From: Spongilla lacustris
Lineage: Eukaryota > Porifera > Demospongiae > Spongillida > Spongillidae
Length of the DNA: 64,000 bases
Assembly: GCA_949361645.1 (NCBI GenBank)
Contig: OX442425.1
Coordinates: 2,472,171-2,536,170 of the forward strand
Direction: 5' to 3'
Under the pieces are notes generated by a model. The model searched no databases, was not told where the DNA came from, and saw only the letters and a list, made by a program, of their open reading frames with translations. This document shows, one piece after another, positions 54,501 to 64,000 of this stretch (position 1 is the first letter of the stretch; each line of letters begins with the position of its first letter). Made by a program: the position numbers and the translations under genes.

Positions 54501-57500
54501 TATCATTATTTTTTAGAGTCAACATATATGTAGCATGACCACTTATTTTTAGTGAATTTGCAGACAGACAATAGATACATGTACTCTACAAATTAATGAC
54601 AAAGAGTACTAACACTGGGTAAGGAAACAACATGACACACATGAAACTAAAATGGAGACAACACATTGCGCACATGGGAATGATTATTTGTATGTACATC
54701 ATTAAAATTATTTATGGCTTCCTGTACATTTTATCTTGTGCATGTTCAACAAATTAAGGAAAATTTAAACTGCATTGCAAGAAGAAGCTGATTCTGTGGG
54801 GGAAAGAACATCTGCTTATATATGTAATACTAGTTAGTTTTAGCGGTAGCTGTCTTTCTGGGTTTTACTGCTTATGAAGCAAAAGAAGATTAGTGGCTAA
54901 AGAAATACTCTGTCATTCTAAAATTTTCTGATGTTTAATAATACAAACAAAGCACAATAAATGTACATGTAATAGGACAAAAAGTTCAATACACATTATG
55001 AAAAAATAAATTATTATCACTGAAAACACGATAAAAATGTCGCATTGTCAGTGTACAGGGAGTGCTGCTCCATAATCAAACCCTAGACCACATTGCCATT
55101 TCACTATAGAGCCGCGCAAACACAGGCTAGCAGATCTTAAGAGTGCAAAAGATAGCCTCGTTCTGACAAAACTAACTGTTTCTGAGTAAGACTTCTCCCA
55201 TTTCATTGCAAGGCTAGCAGCTATACGCTTCATAAAATGGTTTGCCTCTCTGTGCAGGAGTCCATCCACTGAAACAAAAAAGGGTGTAAATTGACTTAGT
55301 CGATCTTCAACAGCATTCTGATAAATCCTTTTCTTCTCTTTTGCTGCCATCCTATGTTTATATACAACAAATTTCCTGTAGATTAGACATCTATACATAA
55401 CTAGACTAGATGCTATTGGGTTTAATAGATTTCCGTTAATTTTAAATTTTAAATGTGTGCATTTTAAATTTTATTTCATTATATTCCTTCCCACATTAGT
55501 CAAAATATTGGGCACAAGTAGAAGAATTTTCCTCATTTTTGAAATGATCTGTACATGTACATAAAATAGTATGCCTTGATATCATTCATATGTATTATCT
55601 GGAACTCATGCTCTATGCTTATTATGTGCTGTTAACTGAGATAATGTTAGTGAAATTTAGTTAGTGACTGCCTTTTGAAGTGAGAAAAAAAAATTAAGCA
55701 CTACAGCCATTGCTGTTAAGTGCATTTTTTTAAATAGTGCATGCACCTCTGTGTAAAATTCTTCTATTTCTAGAACTGGAGGTGGCTGTTGAAAGAATTA
55801 ATACTACAGTAATGAAAGGCAAAATTTTGAAGGCAGCTGTATTCACAATGGCAAGTGATAGCTCAGAAGATGCTTCAACTCTGATTCTTCAAGATATACC
55901 AGATAATGTAGATGAAGAGTATCTTGAAACTTTCTTGAGCAGAGCTATGAAAATAGATGAAAGTGAATTTTCTGTTAAGTGTCTTGGAAATGGTGCTGCA
56001 TTGCTTTCATTTAAAAAGTACTTGACAGATATGGGTAAGTTTAAACGAGAAAACATCCCTATGAGCATGATAAATTGGGTTACTATTCAATATCATAATA
56101 CAGAATTGCATTCTCAGACCATCCTTTAATTTTTTTATACTCCTGACACAGCTCTTAAAGATAGAATTTCTAAAATACAAATGAAAGCAGTAAAAGGCAA
56201 GATTATAAAAGTTGTTTCATGGAAGACATCGCCTTGTATTTACGTGCAAGATATAACGGAACACTATGATGAGGATTACCTATTAAATTATTTTGAAAGT
56301 GGAAAAAGGTCAGGAGGAGGTGAGGTTGTGTCACTGGAGCTATTTGGAAATGGTGAAGCTAAAGTCATGTTCAAGGAACTTGGAGGTAATATAAATACAC
56401 ATATCATGTTATCACAATCAGGTTCGTAAAACAGATGGGAGCAAGGGATTGGAGACACAATAATTTGTCTTATTGTAAAACAGCATTATATTTATGTTGC
56501 TAAATAATATGTTCCCTTCCTTTTTACACCACCATAGTCGTCAAATCGTATATATCACTAAATTTCTCAGAGTTTTTATATCTTGTTTCATCCTTTTTTA
56601 TCAGTAGCTATGTGTATAGATTGTATGACCATCAAAACCCAATCTTTGTAATTCAAGCCTAGCAATGGTATGTTAAAAACTTCATGTGTCTTATAGTATA
56701 TATCATTAAAAACTCCTGCAACTGAACAAGCTTTCGCAGTATCCAGTATTTAGATTTCCTGCAAGTACCCAATCTTGCCTAAGCACAATATATGTGCAAC
56801 ATTATTTTCACATTATACACTATATTTTTTAATTGTGAGACATTGTTAAAATAGACAAGTAAATCAAAAACTTCTCTAGCAATAAAGTGATTGGTGGGAT
56901 TTTGGATTTATTATTGGTTGTGCAAAAAGCAAAGTAAAAAGATACAGCTAACAGTCCTGAAAATTTGTGTTAGTTGTACGATCTTATCACTATGAAAATG
57001 AATATCAGGAAATAAAATACTACAACCTCTTTTATAGTCAAAAATTCATCTTCATACACCCCAGGCCAGAAAAATGAATCGCATACTTGTCGTGTTTTGT
57101 GTAAATGATACAAATTTGGGTTTGAGGAATGATGTCCTCCAGTTTGTCCACCTCAGTTGTGAAAAAATATATATATTTAATAATAATAAAATTAATAATA
57201 ATAATTTTACATACACCATACAGCATAGCAACAAAATTAAAGTCACAGCAGCAACCACCCCACACCCACACACCTTAACCCCCCTCCTCCGAATGCCGAA
57301 ACCTTGCACGGGAGAGCAACGCTCTAGCATTGGTTCTCACAGCAAAAGGCTTAGCATCTGGTACAAGATGGTGGTAGCCTGTGATTTGCTACATCCCATT
57401 TGGATGGCTAGACTTGCCGCAAGCCACAAGAAGGATTGTTGTGCTTCCATGCCCCAGCATCCATATGACTTCACAGCTAGGGGAATGCATACCCATCCAT

Positions 57501-59713
57501 GCTCAGCACACTTAGAATCATTGACATTATGTTTTTAACAATAGACATAATATTCTATAGAATTGACATGCCCGTGAGACCATGCATGTACATGTGACTT
57601 GTGTATCAAGTGTATACATGCACATGTATAATACTCCACTATTATCATGCAATTCAATGGAAAGTAACAAGTATAAAATAGAAATAGAATGAAAATATGA
57701 AGGAACAAAAAATAGTGGGCATCCAGCCTTGTATGTTACATAACAATACATGTAGTTCACTTCCATTTATTATAGCAATGAAAAATGTGATCCAAAGACC
57801 ACATGAAGTTCTTGGCAAATATGTAAATGTAATCCAAGATAATCCACTGGAAAAGGTTTGTGGTTCAAAACATTCTGAGCCTGTTGTACTAATTCAGGTG
57901 CCTCCAACCATAATGAAAGCATTGCGGGGAGAAGAAGGAACCTTAAATGGTCTTTTAAGTGATCTGCATGTATCTGTTAGCCTGGATAAGGATAGGTCAG
58001 CCATAACCATTTTGCCATCCAAAAAAACTCCTGCAAGATGGACAGAACATGCAAAGTCTTTAGTTAATAAATACATTGAAGATAATTTGGCAGCAAAGGA
58101 TCTTCCTGTTTCCAAAGAAGCTGCATTAGAAATTATCAATGCATTGCAACTGTGGGACAAAGATGGCATTATATTTTCATTTTCAGATGAAAGTACCATT
58201 CTTCATTTGGTGGGACATCCCAAGGTGCTTGTTGAAATTGAAAACAAAGTTAGTGAGATAGTGTCAGGTATTGCAATCATTGATAAACAAATAACTTTGG
58301 ATCCAGATGATTATGATTTTATGTTACACATTAAGCAGCAAGAAATAATGAATACATTTCCTGATGTTGAGATTGCTTTCGTTGATCCAGATTCTATAAA
58401 ACTAAATGGTGCTGCAAAATGTATTCTAAAATTGGAGGTTGCAGTTTTAAAACTATCTGCCCATTCATCTGTCACCATGACTTTGGATCCATTACTTACA
58501 CATTTTGCGCTTACCAAAGATGGCAATAAACAGATAAGGGATTATATTAGTTCTTGCCATGGTTTTTCTGCATGCATAAAAGGAGTTGGAAGTAAATGTT
58601 CCGTCCGTGTTTTGTATGACTCGAAATTCAACGAAAACATTACCAAGACTGTGAGTGTAGTTCAGAAGGAACTGAATGTTGAAAAGATAACAGTTGCTTC
58701 GAAATGTTATGATAAGCTTTCTGAACAAAATACCAATAAAGAGTATCATGAACTTTGTGAACATTTGCAAAACAAACATGGTGTTATTATACAAACATCA
58801 GAGAACAGTGTATGTATTGCTGGATTCAGGGACAAAGTTGCTCCCTCTCATTCTGCATTGAATGAATTTATTCAATCTAAGTGTAAAATAACAAGCAGTA
58901 TTGAGTTTGAAGATGGCATTTGGCAGCTTTTCCAACATCACATGAAATCTGAGTGGGATGCTCTACTTGCATGTAAGAGTGGCAATGATGTTAGAATTGT
59001 TCATAGATCAGATAACAAAATTACTACTCTCACCATTCATGGACAAGTAGATGCAGTTGATGAAATACAAGAAGCACTATCAGCAATGAAAAAGGCAATT
59101 GTAACACAAGATGTATACCCACCTGAAACTACAGTTGGCTTCCCCGAGCATACAAAAAGCAATGATTGGAAAATATTTGTTTCTGGAGCGGAAAACATTT
59201 GCAAGGTTTGCATTTCGATAATAAATTCAGAAGACAGTTCTAAAACTGATGTAGTTGTAGTTAATGAGGTTCCTGTCCAAAGCAGAACTGCACCATGCAG
59301 TATAGAGTCAGACATCAAATATAATGCAGATAGGAATACACCACCTCAATTGGTGATGCAGGGACCTCCAAATCGGAAATGTTTAAAGATTCATAAAGGG
59401 AGCCTTCTTGATGTGAAGGTATTACATGTATGCTTTTTTTTTTCTATTTACCATTTACTTTTCCATTTTCTTCTTCTTTCGACAGGCTGATGTATATGTT
59501 AATTCTACTAATGCTAAGTTTGAGCTCAACGGAGGAGCTATTTCAAAGCTTCTTGCCGAAGCTGCAGGACCGACTCTGCAGGAAGAATGCATTTGTAAGG
59601 CTCCAATTGCTCCCGGTCAAATTGTTGTCACTGGATGTGGAAATATCAAAAGCAAGTATATATTCCATCTTTCCTTAAGTAATTATGATGGATCAGGAGG
59701 AAGTGCTGAGAAG
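48552..59713 (+). CDS. PARP14-like: PARP14-like multi-RRM/KH/macrodomain protein, 3'-incomplete gene
   Basis: Eleven exons join in frame with GT-AG introns: 48552-48564, 51689-51718, 51782-51823, 52078-52341, 52783-53013, 53084-53353, 54057-54320, 55774-56034, 56152-56385, 57776-59418, 59486-59713. They total 3480 nt (1160 codons). Residues 1-28 are acidic, 29-536 are six RRM-like domains (one per exon), 537-~1075 the KH-like region, and ~1076-1160 the first half of a macrodomain. Exons 2-9 are all symmetric phase 1-1. In PARP14-type proteins this order precedes further macrodomains, WWE and an ADP-ribosyltransferase domain; the macrodomain binds or hydrolyses ADP-ribose marks. Here nothing after the first macrodomain half is visible, either because the next intron exceeds 4.3 kb or because the gene is cut by transposons. 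Confidence 0.85.
50145..51150. mobile_element. Truncated copy of the 1178-bp TAGGGTGTGTAA element in intron 1
   Basis: Starts TAAGGGTGTGTAACCTTTT near 50145 and follows the copy at 61231 through CAATCGATTTTTCAGGTTTA, CCACACCCACTG, and GGGTCCCCAGACTA to AAAGGGGTAATCGA near 51130, then loses similarity. The right terminus is missing. Confidence 0.8.
51689..51718 (+). CDS. PARP14-like exon 2
   Basis: 30 nt after TTGTCCTTTAG, donor at GAAG|GTTATT. Encodes DESPSKDSDE, an acidic serine stretch, phase 1-1. The upstream intron of ~3.1 kb contains a copy of the 1178-bp element family. Confidence 0.65.
51782..51823 (+). CDS. PARP14-like exon 3
   Basis: 42 nt after CATCTATTTCAG, donor ATAG|GTATGA. Encodes DYMTPPPEWTDSDI, phase 1-1. 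Exons 2 and 3 form a short disordered leader. Confidence 0.7.
52078..52341 (+). CDS. PARP14-like exon 4, RRM-like domain 1
   Basis: 264 nt, phase 1-1, acceptor TTCATGCAG, donor GAAG|GTATTT. The RRM-like core reads SRLLVTTSEPIETEHLSLLL, then EKAMGMKINEY, then CVVTLVKSLSDE. This is preceded by a proline-rich segment (PPLSMVPPPILP). Confidence 0.8.
52783..53013 (+). CDS. PARP14-like exon 5, RRM-like domain 2
   Basis: 231 nt, phase 1-1. Core QLLLSELPSIQMAHLELLIE, KMIGQENEFTL, TALLEFRKSMPDE. Acceptor TAATATTTCAG, donor GAAG|GTATGC. Confidence 0.82.
53084..53353 (+). CDS. PARP14-like exon 6, RRM-like domain 3
   Basis: 270 nt, phase 1-1, only 70 bp after exon 5. Core CRLLLSGFCSVDIDHLGLLI, ERTVPLEYNTDF, SVLMTLKQQLSEK. 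Acceptor GCTTTTCCAG, donor AAAG|GTATGT. Confidence 0.82.
54057..54320 (+). CDS. PARP14-like exon 7, RRM-like domain 4
   Basis: 264 nt, phase 1-1. Core TMLLISNIPPNCELDHLELH, LEKSLKMDLEDHF, SALVTFKKCLTSQ, the most typical RRM-like of the set so far. Acceptor CTTGTTTGCAG, donor CAAG|GTACAT. Confidence 0.85.
55048..55398 (-). pseudogene. Retroelement pol C-terminal fragment in intron 7
   Basis: The - strand frame contains AKEKKRIYQNAVEDRLSQFT, then PFFVSVDGLLHREANHFM, then RTRLSFALLRSASLCLRGS. This resembles the extreme C-terminal region of invertebrate RT-bearing elements (FTPLVFSTTGG...SFALLRSA...IRGS). An isolated piece, antisense to the host gene. Confidence 0.7.
55774..56034 (+). CDS. PARP14-like exon 8, RRM-like domain 5
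   Basis: 261 nt, phase 1-1. Core TLILQDIPDNVDEEYLETFL, SRAMKIDESEF, GAALLSFKKYLTDM. Acceptor TTCTATTTCTAG, donor ATGG|GTAAGT. Confidence 0.87.
56152..56385 (+). CDS. PARP14-like exon 9, RRM-like domain 6
   Basis: 234 nt, phase 1-1. Core CIYVQDITEHYDEDYLLNYF, then ESGKRSGGGEVVSLEL, then GEAKVMFKEL. The FESGKRSGGGEV stretch matches the FEN-KRSGGG-V element characteristic of PARP10/14-family RRMs, which anchors the identification. Confidence 0.9.
56497..56590. repeat. Decayed arm of the 6655-6940 fold-back element
   Basis: GTTCCCTTCCTTTTTACACC, ACCATAGTCGTCAAATCGTA, CTAAATTTCTCAGAG and TTTTTATATCTTGTTTCAT match the right arm at 6858-6945 with several substitutions. It lies in intron 9 of the PARP14-like gene. 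Confidence 0.8.
57776..59418 (+). CDS. PARP14-like exon 10, KH-like region
   Basis: 1643 nt, phase 1 to 0. About 548 residues with repeated ~70-residue alpha-beta modules, as in the KH-like array of PARP14: segments LLSDLHVSVSLDKDRSAITI, LQLWDKDGIIFSFSDEST, HLVGHPKVLVEIENKVSEIV, KHGVIIQTSENSVCIAGFRD and ITTLTIHGQVDAVDEIQEAL fit the pattern (peptide, then a loop, then a long helix). It ends KCLKIHKGSLLDVK, the first strand of a macrodomain. One large exon contrasts with the one-domain exons upstream. Confidence 0.87.
59486..59713 (+). CDS. PARP14-like exon 11, macrodomain first half
   Basis: 228 nt, phase 0-0, acceptor CTTTCGACAG, donor GAAG|GTATGT. It reads ADVYVNSTNAKFELNGGAIS, KLLAEAAGPTLQEEC, and GQIVVTGCGNIKSKYIFHL. 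VNSTN with the Asn of the ADP-ribose pocket, NGGA and the AAG...EC helix are classic macrodomain features. The usual IHAVGP is IFHLSL here. The second half of the fold (FPALGTG-type loop) is not in this exon. Confidence 0.88.
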
Positions 59714-60049
59714 GTATGTTTAGTTTCCACAACAATTAGGATTTAAGTCATATACAAGGGCCTACTAGATGTCATTATAAACATTTCAATTCTATACTGT
59801 AGTTACATGTAGTATTATTAGGCCCAACCAAAAATTACATTACGCAAACCCACAGTTTGATTAATACTATGTGTACTCTGTAGTGTTATAGTTGAAACTC
59901 TAATTAATTATCACCATACATCACGTGCACTATTACAAAATAATATGCATCTTATAATCTGTCCATAGTTCAACACTCCACATCTCCCTTTTCTAGAACC
60001 TACACACTGTATTTGGTGATTTAGATACATGGTGTTGGTTGAACTAATT
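59714..60049. other. Intron or 3' flank of the PARP14-like gene
   Basis: No further exon is seen. The donor at 59714 (GTATGT) implies splicing to an exon that I cannot find before 64000. Confidence 0.5.
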
Positions 60050-61030
60050 CCTGTTACTTATGAGAACCAGATGCATTGGTATTATTGAGATTTGGAGCCT
60101 CGTATTGCCCTTCTGATTCATGCCCTATCACTTGTGGTTCAACTACTACCTCTAGTTCTTGTTGTACTACTGCTTCTTCCCATTCGTGTGATTTAACTGC
60201 TTCTTCCGGCTCTTGTAATGCTCTTTCCTGTTCTTGTGGATCTACTGCTGCTTCCTGCTGCTCCCTCAGTGTTTCTTCCTCATCTTGACGGATAACAACA
60301 TTATGGGGCACTGGATCAGTACAGCTCACATCTCCACCATTGTGTACTATTGCTGAATGGCTATGGTCCTTTTTACCTGGAACAAATTTCAGCTGTTGCC
60401 TGATGTTCCTCCGCAATAAACCCCTTTCAGTATCAACCAAATAAGGTCTTGGGGAGTATTCCTTTACTATGATCCTCTAAAATTTTGGTCATCAATCCAC
60501 ACTTGACCTGGCACCAATTGCTGAAGAGATCAACTGGCTTGACGTCTATCAAAATCAGTCTACTCTTTCTGTTTATCCATCTGCTCCATTGCTCTGAGCT
60601 GCACATAGTTAGGTAATGATGGATGTAATTTATACCACAAAGTAGGAATGGTGGTCTTCAATCTCCTATTCATCCAAAGTTGAGATGGACTGTACCGATT
60701 ACGGAGTCGAGTGGAATGGTATCCAAGAAGACCAAGGTATGGGTCTTTTGCATTGTCAAGGATATTTTTAATGGTTCTTCATCATCACCATTTCCTTGAG
60801 GGTACCTAGGATTGCTGGTGGTGTGAACAAATCCATATTTCCCAGCAAAAGAGTGAAATATGTTTGACAGGCATTATTCGAAGAATGTGTGCCAGTCATA
60901 GGGCATCTTTGTGCTACAGACAACATTAATGCTCTTTCACCCCATGGATGCCATATCCTCTGAGACAGGTGTGCAGCAAGAGGACCCCTTGGTGGCTCTT
61001 TTCATTTGCTCAGTCTAGCATAAATTGGTA
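60050..61030 (-). pseudogene. Ty3/Gypsy integrase C-terminal remnant
   Basis: On the - strand, across frame changes: KDPYLGLLGYHSTRLRNRYS, then PSQLWMNRRLKTTIPTL (the end of the integrase core), then QLVPGQVWI, then ERGLLRRNIRQQLKFVPGKK (C-terminal binding region), and a Glu/Gln-rich tail open at 60440-60054. Stops interrupt the upstream part. It is antisense to the host gene and probably sits in its intron. Confidence 0.75.
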
Positions 61031-61230
61031 TCCACCATAGCTTCAGATGAAGAAGCGACCATTTTTTTAACCACAAATGCTATTTGTAGTACATTTGTAG
61101 CTGGACAGAGTTATTGCAATTATTAAAGAGCAGGGATCTCACTTAATTAGGCCTGTTCATGAAAGATTCAAAATGTGAATGCAATTTGAATCCCTTTCCA
61201 CCGAACTCGCCTGATGATCTATGTCTCAAA

Positions 61231-62408
61231 TAGGGTGTGTAACCTTTTTCATAAATCAAAATCGATTATATCGACTATGGAAAAAAAGTCCAATCGATTT
61301 TTCAGGTTTATAGCAACTTGCAAATCGGTTATTAGAAAAATTAAGTAAATTTTAATGCACTATTTATTTGCCAACGATTACCTAGGTTTTCCAGATTTAT
61401 CCGAATTTTGATATTGCATGGTTTTGTTGCTTATCAGCCAACTTTTAATGATTAAAACAAGTTACACATGCCCTATTATTAGTATCCAAGCAAGTTGCAT
61501 GTGCCCTAATATAGTATCCACAGGGACTGGGAACAAGGTGCAATCCAATGTTATGCCACACCCACTGGTTGGAATGATTCAGCGGATGGGAATCATAAGC
61601 ATTTTTTTCATCAAAAAACATGTTTTTATTTGTTCGACGGCAACCAACGCACCACTAAGTATGGGACAAGTAAGGTTTTAGCTTACTGAGATAAAAATGA
61701 AAGTGACTAATTTTATAAAGAGTCATTAGCATTTCCACCCCAGCTTGCGCTAGAAAGAACTAAAATGTTCCTTTCATGTATAAAATGCCTGAAACACCTA
61801 TATAATTCTCATCTGCCGCCATTGATAATTATAATCCATTGATCGAACAGCATTCAATGATGCCCCTCAATAATTCTGATCATGCAGAACCAGCGACACT
61901 GCTCCATGCATGCACATGACAAAGCCACCCATGTACGATATTCAGAATGTCATGGCCGAACTGAGTCAGTGTACCGAAGTATTTGGACAATTGTCAACCA
62001 ACGCACTTGTACTATACTGCAGAGAGTGCGAACGTACTTAGATTGCTGTGCCCACTGCGCCGGCACGCGTGCACAATGTATTTAAATTTTTGAGGGAGGG
62101 CACTGATGGTATCCTTCAGCTGGGTCCCCAGACAATTAAGTATTTATTTTTACTGATTAATTAACCCTTTAGGAATACAGGCAGGAAAATCGAAGGGCAT
62201 ATAGAAAGGGGGAATCGATTTCCTACCGATTTCTGCATAACATGTAGGAAGGAAACAAATATAGACTAATTGCGACTAAGAAAAACAATCAGTTATTTCA
62301 CTCTGAAATTGGTAACCTGCTATTCTACTAAATGCATAGTCGACCGAATAGGTAATCGCGAATAATCGATTAGCCTACAAAACCTGAAAATCCTTTACAT
62401 ACCCTATA
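61231..62408. mobile_element. 1178-bp non-autonomous DNA element with 8-bp TSD (hAT-like)
   Basis: Flanked by GTCTCAAA at 61223-61230 and 62409-62416. Ends are TAGGGTGTGTAACC on the left and TTTACATACCCTATA on the right, an imperfect ~12-bp inverted repeat; CCTGAAAA/TTTTCAGG and AATCGATTA words also mirror between the ends. An 8-bp duplication with TAGGG-type ends is most like hAT elements. No transposase is encoded. Truncated copies lie at 50145-51150 and 6335-6632. Confidence 0.75.
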
Positions 62409-62416
62409 GTCTCAAA

Positions 62417-63435
62417 TTTACGCTCCAAGATCCGTGTTCTGCTTTCCAAGTTGCAGTAGATTGGTCCCCCGGGTTGCTTAGTTGCAGCTGCTCTCTCCCT
62501 GGTTGCTGAAGTTCTAGGCATATATTTGACACAGACATCCATGGCTATTTCAAAGAGTGAATGTCTCAGGCATTACATGGCACAAGGCTCAGCTGAGCCC
62601 TAGTAGGGGAGGCCAGGGTCTTTACCATAATTCCATTACTTGCTTCATCACTTCCATTACTCAGACAGGAGTAATGTGAGTTATTCAACAGGAATGCCAA
62701 CGTTATTCCCACCAATGAACCAGGGATTACCTGTACTGCACCAGGTTTAGCAGGCAGGTGTGCTGAGTTGATGTGGCTGCTGTTAATCTCCAGGTTGCAG
62801 TTACACTTCTGCTCATGTATTCATGTGAGGGGCTTGTTGAGAATGGTTCATATTCTAGGGTCACCCCCATTTACTGTGCCTTCAGATGCCCATGCTGAGA
62901 ATTTTGATGATAAGGTCATGCAGTGCTTTGCTTTGTGTGGTGATGTCTGGTGCCAAACTCAACTCGAGCTGAAGTATAGAGGACATTCCCTCTCGTAACA
63001 TGCTGCTGCTGCCTTTATTGCCTCCTTGCCATCCTTGGGCATTAGCAGTGCTGAAAACATCCACCTTTATCAGGCAGTGATGGTGTTCAACTCCCAGGTC
63101 TTCTCTCCCAACCTAATCTCACTTGAGCCTGCTCTGGCCTCTCCCACCTCTGAAAGGTCATGGCAAGATTGAAGATGAAATCATACACATTTTGTTGGCC
63201 TATGTATCTCCTGCCTGCTGACCCCATCTCTCCTCAGCTTCTGTTCCTCATGCAGCCTCCTCGCTCCCCTGTTGTGCACTTGATGAGCACCAGGTACAAA
63301 GGGGCAATGCACCATCCTAGGAATTTTTTTTTCAGCAGTTTTATTATTTTAGTGTCATTTAGGAGAAGGGAGTTCAGAGGAAGCATTACTGTATTTTTGT
63401 ATATAAATATTACATTGAGAGCTCGATTAACCAAT
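62417..63435. other. Non-coding stretch with one unassigned coding-like segment
   Basis: From about 62845 to 63172 the + strand frame holds a long peptide with a single stop (for example KVMQCFALCGDVWCQTQLEL, later AAAAFIASLPSLGISSAENI). I do not recognise it. It does not look like the missing second half of the macrodomain. The rest shows nothing. Confidence 0.35.
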
Positions 63436-64000
63436 AGTTGAGCAAACTACAGGCTCATTTTCCCGCTTGATCCGCGCCAATGATATAATCACCGCTCACT
63501 GAGCGGGATGCGATTTGCCAAAATCATTGGCGCGAATCAAGCGGGAAAACGTACCCGTAGTTTGTTCAACTGTATCTCCGTAACGGATGAATAGAAATTA
63601 ACCAACAGAACAAATCAATAGCTACAGGACTCCTCTATGTGCAACCCGAATTTGACGCGTTTTCAACACTCGTACGTGGAGAAATGAGGATTTCTAACCC
63701 GCGGGGTTAACGATTGTTGTATCCACGGCACGGAAAATGTGTTGATCACAAAAATCGATTTTCTTACAGAGAAATGATGTGGGAACAAGTGTACGAAATT
63801 TGAAAGGAAAAAGTACTACCGTCGCGAAGATGTGTTGTTTAGTACAACGTGCAATTTTTATGGTGATAAAATTTTAACCCCACAAGCCCGATTTTGCTGG
63901 ACACCGTCCCATATCTTCGCAACGGTACAATATTTTCCTTTCAAATTTCGTACACTTGTTCCCACATCCTCTCTCTATGCGAAAATCGATTTTTCCATGG
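63436..64000. mobile_element. Second copy of the large fold-back element, cut by window end
   Basis: The left arm is truncated (only about 50 bp, from GAGCAAACTACAGG). Then come the spacer, TCATTGGCGCGAATCAAGCG, and the full right arm to GGACACCGTCCCATA (about 63915). The spacer is the reverse complement of that at 8227-8274 minus about 8 bp, so the copy is inserted the other way round. After 63915 a further inverted block begins (CGTACACTTGTTCCCACATC pairs with GTGGGAACAAGTGTACG at about 63779), so the structure continues beyond the window. Confidence 0.8.

Noticed and set aside
57038..57538. + strand 154-codon frame and - strand frames in intron 9 of the PARP14-like gene
   Set aside because: No motif, low-complexity N/K-rich start, and lying between two well-supported exons; read as intron.
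58311..59318. - strand frames opposite exon 10
   Set aside because: Shadows of the long PARP14-like exon.
60076..60288. + strand Ser/Cys-rich frame
   Set aside because: It is the complement of the Glu/Gln-rich tail of the antisense integrase remnant.
62768..63170. Candidate missing macrodomain exon
   Set aside because: The peptide lacks the glycine-rich ADP-ribose loop and has a stop; no suitable phase-0 acceptor was found.

Overview
The window is a piece of an AT-rich animal nuclear genome. Genes are split by GT-AG introns, there is no operon structure, microsatellites and ACATGTACATGT-type words are abundant, and there is a dense, layered population of transposable elements. The host genes that can be read (a PARP14-like macrodomain protein, a MATH-BTB speckle-type POZ protein, a seven-helix receptor) fit a marine invertebrate. 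A demosponge or similar early-branching metazoan is my best guess, but it is inference from gene and repeat style, not from a marker gene.

Layout. 1-9.8 kb: simple repeats, minisatellites, two decayed Ty3/Gypsy fragments in opposite orientation (RNase H/integrase on +, gag on -), two fold-back elements and one small basic ORF. 9806-26263: one 16.46-kb inverted-repeat element with CAGGGTGTC termini, about 2.3-kb terminal inverted repeats, and inward-facing arrays of a ~141-bp tandem unit around a ~1.3-kb centre. It has no coding capacity of its own. A 1.31-kb TTAA-flanked piggyBac-like element, which carries a 103-residue ORF, is inserted in its right array. 26.6-30.3 kb: an intact MATH-BTB gene and a frameshifted tandem copy of it. 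31.6-34.2 kb: a scrambled non-LTR retrotransposon. 34316-38824: a nearly complete Ty3/Gypsy element with 173-bp LTRs, a tRNA-Leu-type primer site and a 5-bp target duplication, but with a broken pol. 39.3-42.2 kb: two decayed copies of a module with integrase zinc-finger and Ulp1-like protease remnants, each followed by GGACAATATA-type hairpins. 42.6-43.7 kb: a seven-helix receptor with one frameshift. 43.9-45.5 kb: a Gmr1-type retroelement remnant in which integrase lies upstream of reverse transcriptase.

48552-59713 holds the best host gene. Eleven exons all join in phase and encode at least 1160 residues: a short acidic start, six consecutive one-exon RRM-like domains, a 1.64-kb exon matching the KH-like region of PARP14 proteins, and the start of a macrodomain. 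The remainder of the macrodomain and any ADP-ribosyltransferase domain are not in the window. From 59.7 kb to the end, the DNA is transposon remnants: a Gypsy integrase on -, a 1178-bp element with an 8-bp target duplication, and a second copy of the large fold-back element running off the edge.

The most unusual object is the 16-kb inverted-repeat satellite element with its nested piggyBac-like insertion. Next are the six-RRM PARP14-like gene and the young-looking LTR element that has lost its reverse-transcriptase active site.
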